Notes under the pieces: model-generated
What the model was told of the DNA's origin: nothing
What the model saw: the letters and a program-made list of their open reading frames with translations, nothing else
Databases searched by the model: none
Shown here: in pieces, positions 1 to 10,408 of the stretch
Position numbering within the stretch: the first letter of the stretch is position 1
How the letters are laid out: each line of letters starts with the position of its first letter
NCBI GenBank assembly: GCA_038049695.1
Contig: CP142451.1
Location: 37,628,501-37,692,500 of the forward strand
Reading direction: 5' to 3'
From: Cinnamomum chago
Lineage: Eukaryota; Streptophyta; Magnoliopsida; Laurales; Lauraceae
Length of the DNA stretch: 64,000 nt
Made by a program: the position numbers and the translations under genes

Positions 1-1380
1 CATAACCATATATGAATATTTGTATTAAGTGCGGAACCGTGTAGCAAATCAAATGATAGTTCACTTCTAATCACAAGTTAAATCACATGTATAATCAAGT
101 ATCAGAATGAGCAATGATCATTAGCATGTTACCCAAAAGTAAGTTAAAGTTTATACAAGATCATTTAGTTACATTTCCCAAAAATAGAGGCCAACAAAGG
201 CCAATATAAACAAAATACCAATCCAAAGAATGGTTAAACAATTTCCCAAAATATTAAGTCTCTCATAGCAACCAAACGTCTAAATGATGTCATCAGCATG
301 CCACTCAACTAACTGTTGCGGTTCTCCGACCGCCTCCTCGTGCTCCTCCTTGGGATAACCAACAACGGGACCTGAGTACCAAAAAGTGTGTCAAACACGA
401 CGGTTTGACAAATGGATAAAAATGCCACGACAATATGATAATAAATGAATTTACCTTCAAAACATGCAAACCTGTTTAAATAACAATTTCTATGAACGAG
501 ATAAAACATTTATTCAAATGCAAGTAGACATTGTAAAACATGTAAGGTAACCAAGGAGACGGGAAACAAGCAAAGATGGTAACCACACGAAGCTAAGTCC
601 TCTATCACGAAAGCGATAGAGCAATAACTAGGCACTGATCTCAGTCACTTGAGGTGAGGAGAAACAGTGGATCTTATAAATACATATACATATACATATA
701 CTATACATGACCACGGTAGCGAGCCGGGCATCGGGAACCACAGTAGCAATCTGCGGCATCGGGACAAGACCACGGTAATAACCTGGTAGCAGGATCGAAA
801 CTGCAGCTGGCGGGACAAGAGGGGGATCTCCAAGTCGGTGAATCAGACCAACAAGGTTATCCAAGCTTAGTGGTGCGACTAATAGGTCAAATAACAAATC
901 GAGACATATGCAAGTAAATCAAGTACAATAAATAAACGGGCAAGACGGGGGTGCTCAAGGGCACACTGTCATTTCATGTGGTGCAATGCACTTCGGGTCA
1001 AGTAACCATTTCAAGTGTACATCAATGCTTTCGGGAAAACAAGACAGGTAGTATAAATCTCGGTATCAATAAGGTACAATAAACAATTGGAATTACGGGT
1101 ACAGTATCGGGTTCAAAATTTGTTTAAAGTGGATAGGGACCCCGTATGTCAATCTAATGACAATTTGGTACTCTTTGAGTTTGGGGACATTCCGGGCTCC
1201 TTATACACTTTGAATTTACAAAACTTCGAATGACATCTTCGTGATATGGTTTCTTCCTCGAATGGCCTCATACAATGCCTAATAAACCCTCTTGACATAG
1301 AGGGGTTCTCAATGGATAGTCCCAAAACATTTAAACAACTCATCTTTATCTCAAACATAGCCCATGACAGACAAACCTCA

Positions 1381-1652
1381 TCGCTCGAGCGAACCGGAGA
1401 GTTCGCTCGAGCGAGGAGCTCTCTGGAATGGTTGTCTGGGTGGGTTCGCATGAGCGAAGTTGAGGTCGCTCAAGCGAACTCATTGGGTCGAGCGGAGTTT
1501 TTAGTGCGTTCGAACGAACAACTCTCTAGAACAGGTTCTGGGATGTCCGCTCGAGCGACAAAGGGGTACGCTCGAGCGACCAAGCTACTGGAATGCTCCA
1601 AACCCTTTTCTGGACAGGTTGCTCGAGCGAAGTGTCATGTCGCTCTAGCGAA
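1381..1652. repeat. Cluster of about ten TCGCTCGAGCGA-type palindromes
   Basis: About ten copies of a self-complementary motif with the consensus TCGCTCGAGCGA occur within 270 bp, at roughly 1381, 1402, 1445, 1466, 1486, 1508, 1547, 1568, 1620 and 1640. Several are perfect palindromes; others vary at the centre (CATGAG, CTCAAG, TTCGAA, CTCTAG) but mostly stay near-palindromic. The flanks are often gtt- and -aac. The spacing is irregular (about 20-50 bp), so this is a cluster rather than a tandem array. The same motif recurs in two other places in unrelated element sequence (60124-60161 and 61727-61868). Confidence 0.85.
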
Positions 1653-2060
1653 CTGTCCAGAAACTGAATCCGGGGTAGTTCAGTTCCTTTCTAACTCTTC
1701 CTTCTACAACCACTTTCTAGCCACTTTTATACATCCAATGAGGAGTCTAAAACTTCATTCAAATCACATCAAATCTCACACAACACCCATCCCATTCTCC
1801 TCTATCATCATCACATTCAATACAAGGAAAGAAAGAAGGAAACCATTTCACATAAGAGTGCATTTGTGACAAAACAAGAGGAAATTAAATGCTATGAACC
1901 AACACATCTTTATGACCATGAATGCACCATTAATACTACCACCATGAACATTTATTTCAAAGCAAAGCAATAAATAGGCATAAGTGGGAAAATACCAAAA
2001 TCATTGAAAACTTATAAAAATAAATCATCCACTTGCCTTGGGTCTTCTAAACAATGAAAT

Positions 2061-2840
2061 TAAGCTCTAATACTCTTCCAAGCAAGGAATCCAAGCTATG
2101 AACAAAATCCCCAAAACAAACAAACCCTAAAATGGTCAAACATTGAAATAGCAATGGAAACCTTTCAATAATGAAGGTGAAGGTTCTCTAGGGCTAGAGG
2201 AACACAAATCTAGAAATAGGGAATGATTACTTACTTGTAAGGTCCTCTAATGGACAAGGTGAGCTCAAAGGAAGTCTTGTAATGGAGGGTTTTCTCCACA
2301 AAAGCTATTAAGAGAAAGCTCTCAAGGAGATGAAGAAGATGATGGCCTCAAATCTCCTATTGGTGCAAGTTTGGGAGTGGATTGAGGATGGAGAAGCAAG
2401 AGCAAGAAGGAAGGCAATGGAAACCCTAGGTTCTCTCTCTTTGCTGGATTTAAGCTCTAATACTCTTCCAAGCAAGGAATCCAAGCTATGAACAAAATCC
2501 CCAAAACAAACAAACCCTAAAATGGTCAAACATTGAAATAGCAAAGGAAACCTTTCAATAATGAAGGTGAAGCTTCTCTAGGGCTAAAGGAACACAAATC
2601 TAGAAATAGGGAATGATTACTTACTTGTAAGGTCCTTTAATGGACAAGGTGAGCTCAAAGGAAGTCTTGTAATGGAGGATTTTCTCCACAAAAGCTATTA
2701 AGAGAAAGCTCTCAAGGAGATGAAGAAGATGATGGCCTCAAATCTCCTATTAGTGCAAGTTTGGGAGTGGATTGAGGATGGAGAAGTAAGAGCAAGAAGG
2801 AAGGCAATGGAAACCCTAGGTTCTCTCTCTTTTGCTGGAT
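2061..2840. repeat. 390-bp tandem duplication inside the LTR
   Basis: Two head-to-tail copies of a 390-bp unit, 2061-2450 and 2451-2840, each starting taagctctaatactcttcc. They differ only at scattered positions. The corresponding part of the second family-1 LTR (about 50330-50740) is single, so the duplication arose in this copy or its close ancestors. Confidence 0.9.
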
Positions 2841-2869
2841 AAAAAAGGAAATGGAAGGGGAAGGGTTTC

Positions 2870-2879
2870 CTTATAAACA
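2870..2879 (-). promoter_or_regulatory. Probable LTR TATA box
   Basis: The minus strand reads GTTTATAAGG, about 500 bp inside the right end of the LTR. The same position in the second family-1 LTR reads CTTATAAAAGG (about 50769-50777), which is closer to a plant TATA consensus. Conservation of place in both copies supports a U3 promoter; the start site is not determined. Confidence 0.4.
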
Positions 2880-3376
2880 AGTGGGGAGTGTGCTCCACCA
2901 CTAGAAATCTAATTGGGCTGAAATTATGGCTTTCGGGGCTTCTAATGAATTCAACGAAGAAGAGAAAAGTGATCGTCGAAATATCTAGTTTCCAAAAAGT
3001 ATATGTTTCGAGGGTTTCGGGAATATTAAGTTTTGGGTACAGATTTTGTGCGCAATACTGTTTTGCCCTCGAGGCTATGAAATCGGGTTTCGGGATCTCA
3101 AACGGGGACGGGATCAACATGAAAGTTGTAGGGATTAACAATACAAATAAAACGGGATTAAAACCTTGATGCAAAAATCTCCGATAAATCCCCAAACACT
3201 TGCAAGGTCATAAAAAGGAACCCCCAAAGGGCCCCACTAACACAAAGCAGTAAAATTCCCCAAAACTAATTCAAAAGCTATTCCAAACCCAACTTAGCTA
3301 AAATCACTAATCAAGTTTAAAACTAACACGCAACTTAATTAGCACTAATCGGGTTCACTCGAGTCGGGGTCTTACA

Positions 3377-4010
3377 AATAATGTAACAGTCATCAAAACT
3401 TTTTAAATAACAACAATGGTCTGCATGACATCATTTGTAACGTTTGTTGCACATAAACCTGTCAAATTTGATATATCATTGTCTTGGGGCCTGCTTCAAA
3501 CCGTATAAACTCTTTTTGAGCTTACACAATATTTCTTCCTTTCTTGCTACAACATCTCCTTGTGGCTGATGCATATAGATGTCTTCTTCCAAGTCACCAT
3601 GGAGAAATGTAATTTTCACATTTAACTGCTCAAGATGTAAATCTTCAACTGCCACAATGCTCAAAACACTTGTGATTGTGTTTAGCTTAACCACTGGAAA
3701 AAATAACTCGGAGTATTCAATATCTACCTTTTGCTGGAAACCTTTCGCAACTAACCTGCCTTTTTATTGCTTGTGACCATCATGTTCATCCTTCAACCTA
3801 CACCTACTAGTTGTGCAATGCTTTCTTTCCCTCAAGCAACTGAACTAAGTCCCATGTTTGATTTGATAATAAAGATTGCATCTCATCTTCCATGGCTTAT
3901 TCCCACCTAGCCCGAGTTTCAACATGCGATGCTTCTTCATAACATTTTGACTCACCACCATTAGTTAATAACAAGTAGTACAAAGAAGGTGAATAACGTT
4001 GTGTAGGCTT
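3377..4010 (-). pseudogene. Copia reverse transcriptase, N-terminal part, broken
   Basis: Minus-strand reading gives the start of a Ty1/copia reverse transcriptase. Visible in order are AMEDEMQSLLSNQTWDLV (about 3900-3830), RLVAKGFQQ with a degenerate SPVVK-like segment, then KITFLHGDLEEDIYMHQPQG and KKSLYGLKQAPRQ (3476-3694), then KFDRFM towards 3377. Frame changes and stops are present, for instance after PRQ. The domain is cut at 3376 by insertion of the family-1 LTR before the YVDD catalytic loop would be reached. Integrase, protease and Gag that should lie upstream (higher coordinates) are missing: the LTR starts at 4038, so an internal deletion removed them. Family assignment is secure; the lineage looks Tork-like, but this rests on recall only. 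Confidence 0.85.
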
Positions 4011-4023
4011 AAGAGTTTTAGAT

Positions 4024-4035
4024 GCTCTGATACTT
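4024..4035 (-). other. Primer-binding site, tRNA-iMet type
   Basis: The minus strand reads AAGTATCAGAGC, two changes from the usual copia site TGGTATCAGAGC, which pairs with initiator tRNA-Met. It lies two bases inside the LTR boundary, as expected. Confidence 0.65.
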
Positions 4036-4037
4036 GT

Positions 4038-4430
4038 TGTTAGGGATCAAACACACGCACGATCTACAAGAGCACAATCAATCATGCACACACCAACCGA
4101 TCTACGACGCTTAAGATTTACGTGATTTGGCAAACTTGCCTACGTCCACGGGAGATTCATGCTGGTCACTATTCCTGGAGATCACCACAAAAGAGTATAA
4201 TCCCTCACTATCTCTCATGCTTTCTCTCTGACAATCTTAGACTCTTTCTCAATCAACCTCATAGCAGAATGCTCTCACCACTCAATATAAATACAAGAAA
4301 TCCTAAAACTCTAGACGCACGCAACTGTCGAATCTTGCCTTTTTGCCAATGGTCCAAATTAAGCCAACAAATTACTAATTAACCCCTATAAACCTAATTA
4401 ATGTCTAGATCATGCTTCACCAACCCATCA
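4038..4430 (-). mobile_element. 5' LTR of the minus-strand copia remnant
   Basis: In plus orientation it begins TGTTAGGGATC next to the primer site and ends ...AACCCATCA, about 393 bp with TG/CA ends. The segment read on the minus strand (CGTGGACGTAGGC, then ACGTAAATCT) resembles the Tork-like LTR end at about 46285-46320, so the two copias are related. The outer boundary is an estimate; no target duplication could be checked because the partner end is missing. Confidence 0.6.
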
Positions 4431-5892
4431 TGATATATGATTTTAAGAAATTCAATGAATTTAACCATAAATAAGTCCATAACCTATATGGAATGATGAG
4501 AATGAAATGCAATTTCATGGACTTATCATTAATGCATAAAGAAAGTAGTTGTCGCGGGTTCCTTTGGAAAGATGAAGAGTCAAATTGGCAGTTTTTTGAA
4601 GCTAATTCATCAACATATGAAAGAGAAGACCGGAGGAAAGAAAGAAACAGTTCGGTAGTGGCCATCGAAAAGTTGGAAAGTTCATTGCGAGTTTCTATTA
4701 AAGAAGATAAAATCCGGAATATGTATGTGTAAAATTTTCCTGCAATCGTAGTCACTTGTATATCATAATTTTAATTTTCATGTTCAATCAGGCATGAAAT
4801 ACATGCTTTGAGTATAATTTAGTTGCACATGTAACCAGGATGGTTAATCCAATGTTTCAAATGCTTTTATGAAGTGTTGAGAATTAATGTGCCTTCCGAA
4901 TGTTTATGGGTGTATGTGTAATGTAGGTTGGCCTTTTCCCTTTTCCTCTTATTGTTGGGTTTCTTGGGTTCTTATCGATGGGTCTTTTGTGCTTATCTTC
5001 TTGTGGTTATGTCCTCTTTTTTTCTTTTTTTCTTTTTGTTCCCTAATAAAGCGAGGGAGATGTAAGAGGTGTTATTTGAGGTGATTCATCACAGGTTTTA
5101 TGGAGAATGAATGTTGTAGACACTTTGTTTCATGATATAGTTATTTGGAAAGAAGTTGCGGATTTTTTGTATGATGGAATGATGAAATTTTGCATTGTGA
5201 GCCTATGATGGAATGATGGGGTTTTGATCATTTAGATCATGATGGAATATACCGGCAAGTAAATTTACCCTGTGGTGCCACTTATTATCAAGATGGTAAT
5301 GTGCTCTGAAGTTTTAAATGACCCAAAGCTCATTGGTGTATAATTGAATCCGAGTACACTGTCTCAGCACTTAATTAAAATAGTCTTGCATATGCTTTTG
5401 TGCCTTGCTATTGAATTGGATCTTATCATATCAAAGAGCTTTTGAAGGTCGTTGGTAGATTTTGCTCAAGTCCTTGTACTATTCATCTATGGACACGACT
5501 CAACTAGGCTATTATTAAGATGTTCTGTTGAGCATTATTCAGCAGAACTTGTTCTTGAATATGAAACACGTCAATTTGACTCTTAATCACACGTTACCCC
5601 CATTGAACCTGATTGCTTTGGTGAAATATGAAAACATGTTCTATGTCACGTTTCCGAATGGCTCCCTGCACTACATTCCTAATGTACATTATACATTGTA
5701 TATCTATTAGTAGAGCATGTTCATTGAGCTTGTTCTTACCAATGACACTGATTTAAATAACGAAGAAAGGCCTATCAGTTTGGTTACTCCCATTAAACTT
5801 GTAAGTTTGGTGTTACTCCCATTGAACCTGTGAGTTTGGTGAAATATGAAAACATGCAACATGTCACACAATTTGTTAATTTGTATGGCTTA
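4431..5892. other. Unassigned stretch left of the gypsy insertion
   Basis: No family could be recognised. A 79-codon plus frame (4493-4732) rich in E, R and S has no motif I know. Two imperfect copies of a ~55-bp phrase (cccattgaacctg...gtgaaatatgaaaacatg) occur at about 5598-5650 and 5818-5870. The last bases before 5893 must belong to the copia LTR that continues at 46075, because the gypsy target duplication joins them; where that LTR begins is not clear. Confidence 0.5.
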
Positions 5893-5897
5893 ATAGA
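5893..5897. repeat. Target-site duplication ATAGA, left copy
   Basis: ATAGA directly precedes the left LTR; the identical ATAGA follows the right LTR at 46075-46079. Confidence 0.85.
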
Positions 5898-6124
5898 TGA
5901 TGGGGGCTCTGACCTTTCGTCCTCTCCTTCCCCTAGGGCTGCCGGGGTATGGCGGAGGAGGAAAAGCGAGTCATCAACATTTTTGTACGGGTATGCCAGA
6001 TTTTCTATTCTACTTGGAATTTGAAGTGGTAATCCGGAAATTCACCTTCACAAGTAGAAAGGAAATCAATTCTTCTTTCTAACTTTCCATTGCACATAAA
6101 TTTTAAGAAAGAGACACAAATTTT

Positions 6125-6240
6125 TAAATGTCGTAAGAGACGATTTCATTTTGTTTGCCGTGATAGGCGGTTTTGTGCCATGACAGGCGATTTGTGCTGT
6201 ATAAGGCGATTTTGTGCCGTGAAAGGCGATTTACAAATCT
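6125..6240. repeat. ~20-bp minisatellite in the gypsy LTR
   Basis: About five degenerate units of the type gtgccgtgaaaggcgattt follow one another. The reversed copy B has about six (29030-29160) and copy C about three (44160-44222), so unit number varies between LTR copies. Confidence 0.8.
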
Positions 6241-6739
6241 CATCAATAATGAAAGACAAGAAATGTGATTTTTTGTTTCATTACAAATAATACAAAATAC
6301 AATAGAAAAGCAAGAAAATGTATCTGACTTCTCAGGAGATTGTGGGGACTCGTTCAGATCGACGGTTGTAAGTCATGTATGGACTTCGCCATCGTCCTTA
6401 AGATGAGAACGCTTGAAGCTTTGATTCTTTGGCTTGACTTGGACCTCAGTTTTTTTAGAGGATAAAGACCAAGGGGAGGTCCTATATCCAATGAAAAACT
6501 GAGTAAACGGGCCGAAGAGCCGCGCTTAGGCCATGTTGGATAGAAGGAGAGAGGAGACCTTGGGGGGGGGGGGGTGGCCCCCCAAGGGACTTCGATCACC
6601 TTGTGGTGTTTTAGCAGCAGAGTAGCAGGATTTCTTCAAAATTCTTCTTCCTTGCTTGTGAGTATGGATCTCTCTCTCTCTCTGTCTATGTATGTCTCTC
6701 TATCTGTCTGTGTATATGTGTGGATCTCTTGGAATGACC

Positions 6740-6750
6740 CCTTTTTATAG
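6740..6750 (-). promoter_or_regulatory. TATA box of the 3' LTR
   Basis: The minus strand reads CTATAAAAAG. Copy B has TATAAAAAA at 28502-28510 on the plus strand and copy C has the same at about 44728-44736 (minus). Conservation in all three copies supports a U3 promoter about 1.75 kb into the LTR. Confidence 0.55.
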
Positions 6751-7412
6751 GCTCTTGGTAGCCATGGGGTGATTTATGGGATTGATGACCCATGATGAGA
6801 GAATTGATGGCATTGATGCTCCATGATAAGAGGAGTTACAAGTTTTTATTTCTTGATTTTGTAACTCCTTTTTCTTAGCTTGTGATTGGCTGGTGGAGAA
6901 TGATGGGCATTTAATCGCCCTTAATCTCAATGATGAGGGGAGTTTCATGGTTTTAATGCCATGATTACTTGAATTTGTAACTCCCATTTGCTTGATTTTG
7001 ATTGGGCCGTCCAAAATAATGGGTTAATGACCGCATTAAGTTGTCATAAAACGGGTCAATTAACTACATTAAGTGGTCGCCAGGGCATTTGAAGAGTCGC
7101 GGCCCGTGCCGCGTCTTTTGGAATTCTTCTTGTGATGATCGCTGATGGATCCACGTGTTGTTTGATGTCGGATGACAATGCAACTTCAAACATTGGTTGA
7201 TATCAGTAGGCCGGTGACATCTGTCTTGTCGATTTCTCAATTGGTCGGACAGAAAGTGTCCTTTCTTGGCCAGCCGGTTGGCGATCTTGGAGCGGTCAAT
7301 GATGATTTCATGCTCTTGACGGCCGAGCATAAAAAATCAGATTTTCAGAAAACCACAGGGGTAGGAACTCCGGAAACGGGCCACCCGATGACAAATCCGG
7401 CGACCCGAATTT

Positions 7413-7520
7413 CCATGGTCGCCGGCGACCATGGGCTGGGGTCGCTGCCGACGACCATTGACCATAGGCCATGGTCGCCCGCGCGACCTTTGACCATAGG
7501 CCATGGTCGCCGCCAGCGAC
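7413..7520. repeat. GC-rich palindrome block in LTR
   Basis: 7413-7434 is a perfect 22-bp palindrome centred on GCCGGC with CCATGG at both ends. Three further partial copies of ccatggtcgcc follow at about 7470, 7500 and 7513. The block is outside the sequence kept by copy C, which lacks about 430 bp here, while copy B keeps a shorter version around 27768-27785. Confidence 0.8.
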
Positions 7521-8517
7521 CATGGGGATTCTTCCCTTTCCGGTCGCCGTTTCTCGATTTTTTTCGATGCTTTTTTCTCTTGTATTTTTCTTGCTCCTCA
7601 TTTACTGGCTTGATTCTCCTGAAGAAAACTTGACGAGAAGCCATACAAATTGGAGCACAAAGTTTCCAATTTTTTTGGAAAAGCCGAAGACTTTGTAGCC
7701 GATTTTCCATCAAGAGTCGAAACTAGGTCAAACGATGTCCAAATGACCTGAAATTTTAGGTGAAACCTCCTGAGAAGTAGATAGGACAAACCATGGGCTT
7801 TCGTTTGAGTTTTGAAGCCGTGTGTGGGTCCCGTCGCCAGTGGACTTGATTTTGCCGCGAGGAAGATGTCGCGCTTTGATGTACGGTCAACCGATGTCCG
7901 ATTGAGTCGAAATCTGATAGCGAGCCTATTGGACTCATTTTGAACGATCCATTAGCTCTGATTTGGATGTCATGGTCCCGGGGTGCTCCGTCGTCGGTAG
8001 CTTTGATTTTGTTTTGGAGCGTCAAAGTCGGGTCAAACGTTGTCGGAATGACCTGAAATTTGACGTGCAGTCCTTTGGAAGCATGTTGAAGCCACCCATG
8101 TGCTCAGTTTGATGAGTAATGACCTCGGTTGTTCTTGCCGCTGAAAGGCTTAATTTTACTTCTCGATGGTTGATGGAGGGTCAAACGTTGTCGGTTTGAC
8201 CTGAAATTTGGCATGGAGCCTTTTGGAGGTATTTTGAGACCATTTGTAGGTTCTGATCAAAGTTTTGATGTCTTCGACGCCATCGCCGCCAGGAGCGCCT
8301 GTTTGGCTGTTGGAGGAATGAAGTTGGGTCAAATGATGTTGGAATGGCCCGAAACTTCATGTGAACCCCTCTTTTGGTTGTTTTGAAGGATTTTGCAATT
8401 TTTGTTTAATTCTGACAAGATCTGATGCTTGAAGTTGCATAGTCTGTTTGTAGTAGGATGCGGCTTCATGTAGCTTCTTGATGTTGAAGAGGCAAAGTGA
8501 CATTTTTGGTGTCAACA

Positions 8518-8532
8518 AATGCCCCCTCGAGG
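8518..8532 (-). other. Polypurine tract of the gypsy element
   Basis: On the minus strand CCTCGAGGGGGCATT immediately precedes the LTR start TGTTGACACC. A purine run in this place is the primer for plus-strand synthesis; the run is short but correctly placed. Confidence 0.6.
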
Positions 8533-9040
8533 TACAGTGACGAGTAGCTTTTGGAGTCGATGTGCCTCGAAGAGAAACTTGAATGAGAGCTTTTGATTTG
8601 ACCAAGGGTCTTTGAGCATTTTTTTTTAATAGCCTTTTGAGTTTCCAAGAGGATCTTATGGTAATGAGAGGGATCACGTACCATCTCAAGGAAAGTTTTG
8701 AAAATGACATGAGGGAGTCGGATTTGGGGTTTGGATTTTCTTTTTTGGCCTTATGAACCTAAGGGTTGTATGTGGCACATTAGGCGGTCAAGATGATTTT
8801 TTTGGTTTTTTACCTTGTGATCTAACAAGTTGTATGTGGCAGGTTAGGGGGTCGGGGTTTGATTTTTGATTTTGACCTTGTGACCCATTTTGTATGCTCT
8901 TGGTAAAGGAGGTTTTTGATAGGAAGCCCCTTTTAGTGCCTAGGTGGTTAAATTTGGCTCATGTGGGCTAACCCATGGGATCCTAAACTTTGGAGATGGC
9001 TTAGATCTCATGTGGTGTCATTTTGTAAAGGATATCTAAA
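8533..9040. other. Gypsy 3' untranslated region, no gene seen
   Basis: AT-rich, with two related phrases ending ttgtatgtggca(c/g)(a/g)tta at about 8766 and 8830. No coding signal was recognised on either strand. Confidence 0.5.
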
Positions 9041-9240
9041 AATATCTCTTGTGGATAGAGAATATCTAAAAATATCTTGACTTGGAGAGAATTTCTCAAG
9101 TTTCCTTGATTTTGGGAGAGATTTTCTCAAAGTATCTTTCTTTGGGAGAGAATATTTCTCATTCCCTTTCTTTTTCGAGAGAATTTCTCAAAGAATCTTT
9201 TCTTTTGGAAGAGAATATCTTAAATCTCCTTTCTTTTGGG
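9041..9240. repeat. Degenerate ~40-bp repeats (GAGAGAATTTCTC)
   Basis: Five or so imperfect units built on gagagaat(a/t)tctcaaa followed by a T/C-rich spacer. The core GAGAATTTCTC is itself palindromic. This is the first of several repeat blocks in the region between integrase and the 3' LTR. Confidence 0.7.
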
Positions 9241-9489
9241 AAAGTTGTTAGTTTTTAACACTTACCTCCTTGGTTTTCTCTTTGTTTCCTGTTTTGGTTT
9301 GCTCTTCTCTACAAAAGCAAAGGAGGTTGGATCTCTTGCCCTTATTGCTTTCTTTTTGCAAAAGTCTTCAAGAGTGCTCCAAGATCAAGAACTCCTCCTC
9401 TTCTTAAAGAATCTTCAAGTTCTCTTTCTTCTTCTCCATTCATGGCTTTAAGTAAGTTTTCTTCCTTCACAAGAATTTCCATGTAGAAG

Positions 9490-9760
9490 TAGAAATTCTT
9501 TTCTTTTCTCTTTTTTTTTTCTTCTTTGTTTTTTTTTTCTTTTCTCTCCTTTTTTTTCTTTTTCTTTTCCTTTTTTTTTCCACGTGTTTTCTCTTTTTTT
9601 TTCCTTTACACGTGTTGTTCCTTTTTTTTTGGTTCACGATTTTTTCTTTCTTTTTGTTTTGCACATTTTTTTACCTAGTCGTACTACCACGTGGCAGTGG
9701 GCCCCAGAATTTTTTTTAAAGAGATTTCTCTCTTTTCTCTCCTTTCTTTTTTTTGGTTTC
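9490..9760. other. Pyrimidine-rich tract
   Basis: About 270 bp of almost unbroken T and C on the plus strand, hence purine-rich on the sense strand of the gypsy. The lysine/arginine-only frame read from it on the minus strand is a composition artefact. Confidence 0.75.
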
Positions 9761-10039
9761 CCTCTTTTGCTCTCCATGATAATGAGGTTTATGCAATCCA
9801 AGATGTTCATGCATTTTTTTTTATTTTTATGCATCAAGATAGAAGGCTAGAATCTCTAGATCAAGCCAACATGATTTTTGACTTGGACAAAGTTTGATTG
9901 GTTTTGACCAAGTTGGTTTGGAATTGGTCAAACTTTGGTTAAAGTTTTCCTAGCATCTAATGCATGATGATTTTCTTTGATGCATGATTTTTAGTAAAAT
10001 TGATTGGGAGCATGATGGTGCATACCTGAAAATCTTTTG

Positions 10040-10270
10040 CAAGTTTTGGGATTTGGAGCTCGCAGCAATGTTGAGTCCTTTCTTAATCTTGCTGGATTTC
10101 GAGGAGCTTTGAAAGTCTTAGAGTTTGGAGCTCGCAGCAATGTTGAGCCCTTCTTTAAGCTTGTGGAGATTTGATAAGACTGCCTTGATCTCGCAGCAAT
10201 GTTTGAGTTCAAACCTTCTTTGAGAATGCTTCATTGACTATGAGCTTGTAGCGGTGTTGAGCTCATCTTC
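10040..10270. repeat. Four ~60-75 bp repeats (CTCGCAGCAATGTTGAG)
   Basis: The phrase gagctcgcagcaatgttgag recurs at about 10058, 10129, 10190 and (as gagcttgtagcggtgttgag) 10241, each followed by a ccttctttaagc-like segment. The block ends just upstream of the antisense gene. Confidence 0.8.
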
Positions 10271-10408
10271 AAGCTTCCTATCTTTTTCGGAGTGTTTCCC
10301 TTTTCTTCGGAATTGCCCCGAAACCATGCCAAAATTTCGCTAGAAATTTTTTAGCAAAATTATGTCACTTTGATGATTGATTGTTTTTTCTTTTCCATCC
10401 TTTATAGG

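Larger units (their letters stand above)
1..3376 (-). mobile_element. Long LTR, family 1, copy 1 (cut by window edge)
   Basis: This is the right-hand 3.4 kb of a long terminal repeat. Its right end, TCTTACA followed by the interrupted copia reverse transcriptase, matches the right end of the complete solo LTR at 47377-51285 (TCTCACA). The two share blocks in the same order: a stretch around 370-420 (gtaccaaaa, then acacgacggt), the phrase gctaagtcctctatcac near 590, a call near 1140-1200 (cattccgggctcctta), and cacttgcctt near 2030. The only plausible TATA box reads on the minus strand near 2874, so transcription probably runs leftward and the LTR sense is minus (TGTAAGACCCCG at its start). 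No protein coding is expected; the 207-codon plus frame at 1246-1869 is a chance reading across the palindrome cluster. The other end and the target duplication lie outside the window, so solo versus full element is unknown. Confidence 0.7.
5898..8517 (-). mobile_element. 3' LTR of the Tat gypsy element (copy A)
   Basis: 2620 bp. On the minus strand it starts TGTTGACACC and ends GCCCCCATCA. It matches copy C (43921-46074) and the reversed copy B (26763-29385) over most of its length. It carries a TATA box on the minus strand near 6745, a run of twelve or more G near 6560, a minisatellite near 6130-6240, and a palindromic GC-rich block at 7413-7520. Several frames of 60-150 codons are open here on both strands, but they differ between the three LTR copies and look like chance. 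Confidence 0.9.

Noticed and set aside
1246-1869. 207-codon plus frame in the family-1 LTR
   Set aside because: It spans the palindrome cluster, has no counterpart in LTR copy 2 and no domain.
5528-6024. Short frames with repeated LVKYENM, perhaps a copia linker
   Set aside because: Only a short duplicated phrase supports it; no polyprotein motif follows before the gypsy LTR.
7172-7713. Several open frames on both strands in the gypsy LTR
   Set aside because: They lie in LTR sequence, differ in the other two LTR copies and are absent from copy C because of a deletion.
9467-9664. Lysine/arginine-only frame
   Set aside because: It comes from the polypyrimidine tract read on the other strand.
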